A stretch of DNA of 5,582 nucleotides, taken from positions 1-5,582 of the forward strand of contig JAKBBS010000215.1 of assembly GCA_021808425.1 (NCBI GenBank), given 5' to 3'. Position numbers and translations under genes: made by a program. The notes under the pieces were generated by a model. The model ran no database searches. It was not told the origin of the DNA and saw nothing but the letters and a program-made list of their open reading frames with translations. The stretch is from Actinomycetes bacterium. GTDB lineage: Bacteria > Actinomycetota > Acidimicrobiia > Acidimicrobiales > Palsa-688. The first letter of the stretch is position 1; every line of letters begins with the position of its first letter. Positions 1 to 5,297 of this stretch are shown in pieces.

Positions 1-1
1 C

Positions 2-454
2 CTTGTCTCCGCCGCGCAGCAGATCTCTGCAGTGCGCAGCGGCGCCGCGGCCGGGGGCCTGTTCCAGCCGCCCACAGCACAGTCGTTGACACAGGTCGGC
101 GGCCACGTGCTCACCTCGCTTTCTAATCTTCCCTACGCAGTCGGGGCGTTCTCGGCGACATCCTCGTACGTGGCGAGCCATCCCCAGGCTGTCAAGGACT
201 TCTACGAAGCCGAGACCGCGAACCTCGCGTTCCTGCGGGCTCATCCGAAGCAGACCGAGGCAGCGATCGAGAAGTACAACCCGCAGACAAGCGCCGCCAA
301 CGCTGCAATCGCCTACAAGTTCTTCCTCAACGTCTGGAAGACGACGCCTGTCGTGACCACGTCGCTGATCCAAGCCGCTTTCCAGCGGGCGGCGAGCAAG
401 GACAAGACGACGCCGCCGTCGAGCGTCACGAACTACATTTACACCGCCTCTTAG
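2..454 (+). CDS. ABC transporter substrate-binding protein, NitT/TauT (NMT1/SsuA-like) family, 5' truncated
   Basis: This is the C-terminal 150 residues of an extracytoplasmic solute-binding protein; the reading frame is open to the left edge, so the signal peptide and N-terminal lobe lie outside the window. The GTG at 32 is only an internal Val codon, not a convincing start. What is visible fits the C-terminal lobe of NMT1/SsuA-like binding proteins: a 'YAVGAFSATSSYVASHP' stretch (strand plus helix at the hinge), then helices with 'AVKDFYEAETANLAFLRAHP' and an 'AAIEKYNP' repeat-like segment, ending in a helical tail. In this family the protein delivers a small anion (sulfonate, nitrate, pyrimidine precursor, aromatic carboxylate) to a permease/ATPase pair. 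Neither partner is in the window; they probably lie upstream. The next gene starts 56 nt downstream on the same strand, so this importer may serve the catabolic genes that follow. The family assignment rests on general pattern and composition, without a diagnostic catalytic motif; the ligand is unknown. Confidence 0.72.
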   Translation, partial: LVSAAQQISAVRSGAAAGGLFQPPTAQSLTQVGGHVLTSLSNLPYAVGAFSATSSYVASHPQAVKDFYEAETANLAFLRAHPKQTEAAIEKYNPQTSAANAAIAYKFFLNVWKTTPVVTTSLIQAAFQRAASKDKTTPPSSVTNYIYTAS

Positions 455-467
455 GTGACGTCCGAGT

Positions 468-479
468 TCGAACGTTCGA
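468..479. promoter_or_regulatory. 12-bp perfect palindrome in the only intergenic gap; candidate operator
   Basis: TCGAACGTTCGA is a perfect palindrome centred between 473 and 474. It overlaps a second palindrome, GTTCGAAC (466-473), so the stretch also reads as a tandem GTTCGA repeat with 8-nt spacing. GTTCGAAC has the GT...AC arrangement common in GntR-family operators. It sits 17 nt upstream of the ribosome binding site of the RraA-like gene, where a repressor could block transcription of the downstream genes. A 12-bp palindrome is expected about once by chance in a window this size, so position is the main argument. No convincing -35/-10 pair was found beside it. Confidence 0.3.
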
Positions 480-495
480 CGTACACCATCTCGAC

Positions 496-504
496 GAGGG
501 AGAG
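496..504 (+). promoter_or_regulatory. Ribosome binding site deciding the TTG start at 511
   Basis: GAGGGAGAG lies 6 nt before the TTG at 511. It is the only good Shine-Dalgarno match in the gap. It supports the TTG start over the in-frame ATG at codon 23, which would remove the conserved N-terminal 'LTTCDLSDAM' segment. Confidence 0.7.
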
Positions 505-510
505 ATTCAC

Positions 511-1074
511 TTGACGACACTGAGCGAACAGCGAAGCCGCCTCGACCGCCTCACCACATGCGATCTGAGCGACGCTATGGAGCGGATGGGCGTTGTCAGC
601 TCCTCGATCAAACCCCAGTGGAAAGGCGCAGCCTTCCACGGGACCGCCCTGACCGTGTGGACCCGGGCGGGAGACAACCTGTTCGTGCACAAGGCACTCG
701 ACCTGTTGAAGCCGGGCGACGTGCTCGTCGTCAACGGCCAAGGCGACGAAACCCGCGCATTGTTCGGTGAACGCATGGCCACGAAGGCCAGGAATCATGG
801 TGCGCTCGGCGTCGTCATAGACGGCGCGATCCGAGACAGGGACGCCCTTGAGAGACTCGGCCTCCCGGTGTTCGCCCGTGCGGTCACGGCCGCAGGCCCC
901 TACAAGCATGGTCCCGGTCAGCTGAACGTCCCGATCGCGCTCGGCGGCGTCGTGGTACGGCCCGGCGACCTCGTATTCGGCGACAGCGACGGCGTCGTGA
1001 TAGTCCCTCCCGAACGCCTCGACGAGATCATCGTGTTGGCCGAGGCTGCAGCCGACATGGAACCGTTGATCTGA
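511..1074 (+). CDS. RraA-like family protein (class II pyruvate aldolase / oxaloacetate decarboxylase type, HMG/CHA aldolase-like)
   Basis: A 187-residue cytosolic protein, somewhat shorter than typical HMG/CHA aldolases (about 210-240) and within the range of the RraA-like superfamily. It starts at TTG 511 with a strong ribosome binding site. Visible motifs: N-terminal 'LTTCDLSDAM' (14-23); 'LKPGDVLVVNG' (66-76); 'FGERMATKA' (85-93), matching the family's G-E-x(2)-A-T-x-A loop; the signature 'GALGVVIDGAIRD' (97-109) whose R108 and D109 correspond to the Arg/Asp pair that binds pyruvate and the divalent metal in HMG/CHA aldolases; and the C-terminal 'FGDSDGVVIVP' (156-166). The intact Arg-Asp pair and metal-loop context point to an enzyme, not to the RNase E inhibitor RraA, an older name still often attached to such genes. 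Known members cleave 4-hydroxy-4-methyl-2-oxoglutarate or 4-carboxy-4-hydroxy-2-oxoadipate to pyruvate plus a keto acid at the end of aromatic meta-cleavage routes, and also decarboxylate oxaloacetate. Its stop overlaps the UbiD start by one base, so the two are probably co-translated. The exact substrate is not readable. Confidence 0.85.
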   Translation: MTTLSEQRSRLDRLTTCDLSDAMERMGVVSSSIKPQWKGAAFHGTALTVWTRAGDNLFVHKALDLLKPGDVLVVNGQGDETRALFGERMATKARNHGALGVVIDGAIRDRDALERLGLPVFARAVTAAGPYKHGPGQLNVPIALGGVVVRPGDLVFGDSDGVVIVPPERLDEIIVLAEAAADMEPLI

Positions 1075-2522
1075 TGGGCCTTGATCCATCCGCCTTCGAC
1101 CTGCGCTCTTGGCTGGAGCGCACCGAAGCCAGCGGCGACCTGCTTCGCCTAGAAGGCGTAGACGCATCACTCGAAATCGGGGCTGCGAGCCAGGTCAACT
1201 ACCGGCGCAACCGGCCTAGGGCGTTGCTCTTCGACGACATCCCCGGGCACCCGAAGGGCATGAGGGTACTGACAAGCTCGCTGTCGAGTTCGTATCTCAT
1301 GGGCGCCGGCCTCGGACTGGGCGAAGGACTTTCGGACCGCGACCTCGTCGAGGCTTTGCGCGGGAAACCCGCCCAGTGGACCGCCCAGGCGAAAGACTTC
1401 GCCGCGGTGTTCGTCGAGGACGGCCCGATCTTCGAGCATCGCCTGACCGGAGACGACATCAATTTCACCAACTTCCCTTGCCCCGTGTGGCACGAGGCCG
1501 ACGGCGGCGCCTACATCGGCACCGGGTGCGCTGTGGTCACCGTCGACCCAGACAACGGGGTCCCGAACCTCGGCGCTTACCGCATCCAGGTCCAAGACGC
1601 CGGCCGTAGTGTCACTGTCAACATCGAGGCGGGCAAGCACGGATTCCAACACCTGAAGCGCTGGTTCGCCAAAGAAGGCAGGGCCCCGATCGCAGCGTCC
1701 CTCGGCCATCACCCGGTCCTGCTCGTCGTCGCCGGCACCGAGGTGCCGACCGGGATCTCGGAGTACGACTACGCCGGGGCGATCCTCGCCGCCCCCGTAC
1801 CGGTTGTCGCTGCGCCTGTCACCGGGCTCCCACTCCCAGCCGAGAGCGAGCTGGCATTCGAAGGCTGGGTATACCCCGAGCGCACCCGCCCCGAGGGTCC
1901 TTTCGGCGAGTGGACCGGGTACTACTCGGGTGGCACCGCCGAAGTGCTCTGCGTCGACGTCGCGGCCATCTACCACCGCACCGACCCGATCAACCTCGGG
2001 GCGCCCCCGGGCAAACCACCGCACGACTACTCCTACATGCGCTCGGTAATGAAGTCGGCGATGGCCACGGACGCTCTCATCGCCACCGGCCTTGCAGGCG
2101 TGTCCGGCGTGTGGTGCCACGAGGCGGGCGGCGGACGGTCCATCATCGCCGTCGCCTTGGAGCAGCGCTACGCCGGCCACAGCCGCCAAACCGGCTATCT
2201 CGCCGCTCAGCATCCCGCCACCGCGTACATGAACCGCCTTGTGATAACCGTCGACTCAGACGTCGACCCCCGCGACCTGCACGAGGTCATGTGGGCCGTC
2301 TCGACGCGCTGCGATCCAGCAATCGACGTCGACATTATGCGACGCTCGTGGGGCAGCAGGGTCGATCCGCTCGGACGCCCCGGCGAGGCGAACTATAACA
2401 GCCGCCTGCTCATCGACGCGTGCCGACCATTCGAGCGCCTCGGCGATTTCCCTGCCGTGGCAGAAGCCAACACCGAATCATTGGACCTGGTCCGTCGGCG
2501 TTGGCCGGAGCTGGAAAGCTGA
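1074..2522 (+). CDS. UbiD family (prenylated-FMN-dependent) decarboxylase
   Basis: A 482-residue protein of normal UbiD-family length. Members carry out reversible non-oxidative (de)carboxylation of aromatic, heteroaromatic or alpha,beta-unsaturated acids, using prenylated FMN made by a UbiX-type prenyltransferase. The N-terminal part (to about 120) holds 'LRSWLERTEASGDLLRLEG' and 'RALLFDDIPGHPKGMRV', typical of the family. The catalytic segment shows 'NLGAYR' (165-170), with N165 and R170 spaced like N168/R173 of fungal Fdc1, 'GFQHL' (190-194), and 'PEGPFGEWTGYYS' (273-285), where E274 and E279 match the Glu pair E277/E282 of Fdc1. The Glu-Arg-Glu set needed for decarboxylation therefore appears complete. 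'APPGKPPHDYSYMRS' (310-324) and the C-terminal 'NYNSRLLIDACRPFERLG' (440-457) are further family features. The ATG at 1074 shares one base with the preceding TGA and has only a weak ribosome site, which suggests translational coupling. Context points to a carboxylated aromatic or heteroaromatic substrate, not to ubiquinone or menaquinone synthesis. No ubiX-like gene is visible in the window. Confidence 0.93.
   Translation: MGLDPSAFDLRSWLERTEASGDLLRLEGVDASLEIGAASQVNYRRNRPRALLFDDIPGHPKGMRVLTSSLSSSYLMGAGLGLGEGLSDRDLVEALRGKPAQWTAQAKDFAAVFVEDGPIFEHRLTGDDINFTNFPCPVWHEADGGAYIGTGCAVVTVDPDNGVPNLGAYRIQVQDAGRSVTVNIEAGKHGFQHLKRWFAKEGRAPIAASLGHHPVLLVVAGTEVPTGISEYDYAGAILAAPVPVVAAPVTGLPLPAESELAFEGWVYPERTRPEGPFGEWTGYYSGGTAEVLCVDVAAIYHRTDPINLGAPPGKPPHDYSYMRSVMKSAMATDALIATGLAGVSGVWCHEAGGGRSIIAVALEQRYAGHSRQTGYLAAQHPATAYMNRLVITVDSDVDPRDLHEVMWAVSTRCDPAIDVDIMRRSWGSRVDPLGRPGEANYNSRLLIDACRPFERLGDFPAVAEANTESLDLVRRRWPELES
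2513..2518 (+). promoter_or_regulatory. Ribosome binding site for the GntR regulator
   Basis: GGAAAG lies inside the end of the UbiD gene, 9 nt before the ATG at 2528. The later in-frame ATGs at 2714 and 2726 have no comparable site, so this motif favours the longer protein. Confidence 0.45.
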
Positions 2523-2527
2523 CGACT

Positions 2528-3424
2528 ATGGAGACCGGAGTAGCTGAGGCTGGGCGACCCGACGCCTCGTCGCGCGTCGACGAGGCGGCCGCCCGCTTCC
2601 CTCGGGTGAGTGTCGTCACGAGGATCGGCCTGCCAGATCTCCGCAGCGCTGCGGCCCCGGGGGTCGCCATTCCTCTGGACCCTGACGGTGCGCTTCGCGA
2701 CCGGCGCACGCTCATGTTGGCAAGCATGAGAGACGACGCCGACCGGGCTCCCCTCGCCCAGCAGATCTTCGACGAGATAGCCATAGCGATCGTCGAGGGC
2801 CGTTTGAACCCGGGTGACAGCCTCAACTCCGTCGACTTGGCTCGACGGTTCAACACGAGCCGGACGCCTGTGCGTGAAGCCCTCGCCGACCTGGAACGCC
2901 AAGGGGCGATCGTCGTCCCGCCACATCGACGCCCGTACGTCGCTCACGTAACTCTCCGCCAGGCCAAGGACGTGTACGACCTTCGCGCTGCCCTGTTCAC
3001 GTTGGTGAGCGACCTGATCGTCGAGTCGTGCCCGAAGACCCTTCTCAGTGAGCTTTGGCGCTGGCAGGCGGCGCTAGAGGCGGACGCTGCGCGCGGAGCC
3101 GTCGACGACTACTTCTGGCACAACGTCGGGTTTCGTCTCGTCGAGGTTCGCCTTGCCGGCAACGAGCAACTGCAGCGCATGGTCGGCATGCTCGGCATCC
3201 GGACTTTGCAGTTCCGTCATCTGAGCCTGTCGCAGCCGGGACGCCTGGAGCGGTCAGTTGAGGACCACCGTCGGCTGCTGATCGCCTACGAAGAGCAGGA
3301 CAAGACAGCAGCGGCCGCTATGAGCCGGGGTTTGATAATGGCAGGCTACCGGGCGATCGTCCGCTCGGGGGTCATCGGCGCTTCCAATGCCGCTGCCGAC
3401 GTTCGCATGGAGGATCCACGATGA
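2528..3424 (+). CDS. GntR family transcriptional regulator, FadR/FCD subfamily
   Basis: A 298-residue cytosolic DNA-binding repressor/activator. After an unusual N-terminal stretch of about 62 residues comes the GntR winged helix-turn-helix (about 74-140): 'PLAQQIFDEIAIAIVEGRLNPG', then the recognition region 'NTSRTPVREALADLERQGAI' (109-128), then the wing. The rest (about 145-285) is an all-helical FCD ligand-binding domain: 'VYDLRAAL' (149-156), 'DYFWH' (D194, H198) and 'EDHRRLLIAY' (H247). FCD domains usually bind a metal through an Asp and three His; here the last His is missing, since the 'AAAMSRGL' segment has Gly268 where His normally sits. Such proteins commonly sense small organic acids and regulate the adjacent catabolic operon. 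The start chosen is the ATG at 2528, 5 nt after the UbiD stop; a start at 2714 would give 236 residues, closer to the usual family length, but lacks a clear ribosome site. Its stop overlaps the next start by four bases, so the regulator is embedded in the operon and may control its own synthesis. Confidence 0.92.
   Translation: METGVAEAGRPDASSRVDEAAARFPRVSVVTRIGLPDLRSAAAPGVAIPLDPDGALRDRRTLMLASMRDDADRAPLAQQIFDEIAIAIVEGRLNPGDSLNSVDLARRFNTSRTPVREALADLERQGAIVVPPHRRPYVAHVTLRQAKDVYDLRAALFTLVSDLIVESCPKTLLSELWRWQAALEADAARGAVDDYFWHNVGFRLVEVRLAGNEQLQRMVGMLGIRTLQFRHLSLSQPGRLERSVEDHRRLLIAYEEQDKTAAAAMSRGLIMAGYRAIVRSGVIGASNAAADVRMEDPR
3409..3414 (+). promoter_or_regulatory. Strong ribosome binding site for the amidohydrolase gene
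   Basis: GGAGGA, the best Shine-Dalgarno match in the window, lies 6 nt before the ATG at 3421, within the last codons of the regulator. It suggests the amidohydrolase is translated efficiently in its own right as well as through the ATGA overlap. Confidence 0.7.
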
Positions 3425-4437
3425 GCAACCGCAGAGATATAGACGTCCACGCGCATGTCGTCCCCGAGCCGCTGTTGGAGGCGGTTCGTGAAGGCGAGCT
3501 TCCCGGCGTGACGAGCGACGGCCCTTCGATCGTCTACGGCCAGAGCCGTCTCGGCCCGATCGCCCCGGCAATGTTCTCCCTGTCGGAGCGCGTCGCGTGG
3601 CTGGACAGCGAGGGCATCGCCGAGCAGTGGGTATCGCCGTGGCTTGACCTTTTCACGTGGGCGACCTTTCCTGACGCCGAGCGGCGCCCGTGGGTGCGGG
3701 CAGTCAACGCCGCCCTCTGCGAAGAAACCAAAGCAAGCGCCGGCCGCCTACGGCCGGTCCCATTCGTCGACGTATCCGCGGGTGGCACGGCTGCACTCGA
3801 CGACACGAACCGGGTCCTGTCGCAGATAGAGGCGCCAGCGGTGATGGTGAGCTCGGCTCCCCCCGGCCCTCCGCTCGCTTCCGACTCCTATGCCGACTTC
3901 TGGGCCGAGATCGCCCGCCAGGAGGTCACCGTCCTGTTGCATCCGCCGGTCAACGGGCCGTCGTGCGCGTTCACGTCCCCCGTCGTGCAGAACGTTTCGG
4001 GTCGCGTGATCGACGCGAGCGCAGCGGTTGTCGAGCTGATGATCGCCGGGGTGTTCGACCGTCTGCCGGACCTGGAGGTGATCGTCGTGCACGGCGGCGG
4101 GTTCCTTCCCTACCAGTCGTTTCGCCTCGACGGCCTCGTGCGCGCCGGGCTGCGTGACAAGACGGCGATGACCTCGTCGCCGTCGGACATATTGCGCCGC
4201 CTTTGGTTCGACACGGTCGCTTTGGACCCGTGGTCCATCGAGCTTCTCGTCCGACGCGTCGGCACCGATCGAGTGATGCTCGGAAGTGACGCCCCTTTCC
4301 CGATAGGCGACCCGCACCCGTCGGCGTCTGTTCGTATGGCCGACCTCCCGCCTGACATCCACGATGCCATCTGTTTCGGGAACGCTACGCGTTTGGCGGG
4401 GCGGCGGCAGCGTTCGACCGATCGGTCCGGCAATTGA
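3421..4437 (+). CDS. Amidohydrolase family 2 (ACMSD-like) metal-dependent decarboxylase or hydrolase
   Basis: A 338-residue cytosolic TIM-barrel enzyme, close to the length of ACMSD (2-amino-3-carboxymuconate-6-semialdehyde decarboxylase). The metal site looks complete: 'DVHAHVVP' (8-15; H10, H12) on strand 1, 'LLHPP' (172-176; H174), 'VVHGGGFLPY' (222-231; H224, the likely general acid/base) and 'MLGSDAPFP' (286-294; D290). The spacing follows ACMSD, whose ligands are H9, H11, H177 and D294 with catalytic H228. The C-terminal 'CFGNATRLAG' is the usual 'N-A' helix of this family. Relatives include ACMSD, gamma-resorcylate, 5-carboxyvanillate and 3,6-dihydroxypicolinate decarboxylases, and the 4-oxalomesaconate hydratase LigJ, so decarboxylation is most likely but not certain. 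The start ATG overlaps the regulator's TGA (ATGA) and has a strong ribosome site. The stop overlaps the following TTG start. It may act after hydroxylation by the molybdenum enzyme encoded downstream. Confidence 0.9.
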   Translation: MSNRRDIDVHAHVVPEPLLEAVREGELPGVTSDGPSIVYGQSRLGPIAPAMFSLSERVAWLDSEGIAEQWVSPWLDLFTWATFPDAERRPWVRAVNAALCEETKASAGRLRPVPFVDVSAGGTAALDDTNRVLSQIEAPAVMVSSAPPGPPLASDSYADFWAEIARQEVTVLLHPPVNGPSCAFTSPVVQNVSGRVIDASAAVVELMIAGVFDRLPDLEVIVVHGGGFLPYQSFRLDGLVRAGLRDKTAMTSSPSDILRRLWFDTVALDPWSIELLVRRVGTDRVMLGSDAPFPIGDPHPSASVRMADLPPDIHDAICFGNATRLAGRRQRSTDRSGN

Positions 4438-5297
4438 GCGACGGGTACTCCTACATAGAACGCCCCTGGGGCAAGCTCGCCTACAAGGCGGCAGGGACCG
4501 GTCCGCCGCTGGTGCTGCTTCACTCCCTCGCGCTCAGCGCCGAGATGTGGGATCCGCTGGCAGGCGACATGGGCTTCGGCCGTCGACTGGTCGCCGTGGA
4601 TTTGCGAGGACACGGTCGAAGCTCGTGGGACGGCGGCTCTTTCAGCGTTGAGGACATGGCCGGCGACGTCGCGTGCCTAGTCGACGAGCTCGGCGTAGGG
4701 CCGGTAGACGTCCTCGGCATGTCGATGGGGGGCACCGTCGCCGTCGCACTCGCCGCGGCACACCCCGAAAGCGTGGCGCACCTCGTGGCGTGCGACACCA
4801 CCGCCTGGTACGGCCCTGACGCAGTCAAAGCTTGGGAGCAGCGTGCGAGCACGGCCGAGACGACACCGAGGGAGATGCAAGTCTCGTTCCAGACTGACCG
4901 GTGGTTCGGGGACGCCTTCCGTCGACACCACCCGGCGAGCGTCTCTGCCCTCGTCGGCATCTTCCTCAGGACCGCCCCGGCTTCGCACGCCGCCGCGTGC
5001 CGGGCGTTAGGCGCCTACGACGGACGCAGCACGCTCGAACGGGTGACAGCAGCAACACTCGCCGTCACCGGCGAAGACGACTCCGCTACACCGCCGTCGA
5101 TGGGAGCAGCCCTCGCCGAGGGGATCTCCGGCGCCACGCATCAGGTGTGGCCTGGGCTTCGCCATTTCGCGGTCGTCGAAAGTCCCGCCCTCCGATACGC
5201 AGTACGTTCGTTCCTCTCGGGCGACACCGTCCCTGCACCGACCCCGCCCGCAAACTGCTGTGCGAACCCTCACGGTGCGATGAGGTCCGACGCGTGA
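4434..5297 (+). CDS. Alpha/beta hydrolase fold enzyme (3-oxoadipate enol-lactonase / ring-fission-product hydrolase-like)
   Basis: A 287-residue cytosolic serine hydrolase. Motifs in order: 'LVLLHSLAL' (26-34) with the oxyanion-hole His-Ser in place of the common His-Gly; 'VAVDLRGHGRSSW' (53-65); nucleophile elbow 'GMSMGG' (95-100) with Ser97; 'TGEDDSATPP' (212-221), where D216 fits the D-x(2)-T-P-P acid position; and 'GLRHFAVVESP' (241-251) with catalytic His244. The triad is therefore complete. The GMSMGG elbow and D-x-x-T-P-P segment are typical of the PcaD-like group, which opens enol-lactones in the beta-ketoadipate pathway; N-formylmaleamate deformylases and meta-cleavage hydrolases share the same fold, so the bond broken (ester, amide or C-C) is not fixed. 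The TTG start overlaps the amidohydrolase stop (TTGA), with no strong ribosome site, which indicates translational coupling. The tail after about residue 262 is low in secondary structure and rich in Pro and Ala. The stop overlaps the next GTG start by four bases. Confidence 0.88.
   Translation: MSDGYSYIERPWGKLAYKAAGTGPPLVLLHSLALSAEMWDPLAGDMGFGRRLVAVDLRGHGRSSWDGGSFSVEDMAGDVACLVDELGVGPVDVLGMSMGGTVAVALAAAHPESVAHLVACDTTAWYGPDAVKAWEQRASTAETTPREMQVSFQTDRWFGDAFRRHHPASVSALVGIFLRTAPASHAAACRALGAYDGRSTLERVTAATLAVTGEDDSATPPSMGAALAEGISGATHQVWPGLRHFAVVESPALRYAVRSFLSGDTVPAPTPPANCCANPHGAMRSDA
5282..5286 (+). promoter_or_regulatory. Ribosome binding site for the GTG start at 5294
   Basis: GAGGT lies 7 nt before GTG 5294, inside the end of the alpha/beta hydrolase gene. 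Together with the GTGA stop/start overlap it supports this GTG as the start of the FAD-subunit gene. Confidence 0.55.

Noticed and set aside
469..478. CGAACGTTCG as a Gram-positive/actinobacterial LexA (SOS) box
   Set aside because: The half-sites match, but the SOS box needs a 4-nt spacer between CGAAC and GTTCG; here the spacer is zero, and the downstream genes are catabolic.
455..510. A sigma-70-type promoter in the intergenic gap
   Set aside because: No -35/-10 pair with acceptable match and spacing could be identified; transcription may come from upstream.
511..1074. Naming the protein as RNase E regulator RraA or as demethylmenaquinone methyltransferase
   Set aside because: These are legacy labels for the fold. 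The intact Arg-Asp substrate/metal motif and the catabolic context favour an aldolase/decarboxylase.
451..1170. A 239-codon open frame on the minus strand, opposite the RraA-like gene
   Set aside because: It overlaps a gene with clear family motifs, has no ribosome site or recognisable domain, and would span the 455-510 spacer and into UbiD.
1167..2213. A 348-codon open frame on the minus strand, antisense to the UbiD gene
   Set aside because: The + strand carries complete UbiD catalytic motifs throughout. The antisense frame has no recognisable domain and is the kind of long open frame expected opposite a high-GC gene.
2393..2947. A 184-codon minus-strand open frame over the UbiD/GntR junction
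   Set aside because: It runs opposite the GntR wHTH region and the UbiD C-terminus, has no recognisable protein family, and looks like a codon-bias shadow.
4416..4427. 12-bp palindrome GACCGATCGGTC near the end of the amidohydrolase gene
   Set aside because: It lies within coding sequence, one such palindrome is expected by chance in a window this size, and no promoter is needed at this overlapping junction.
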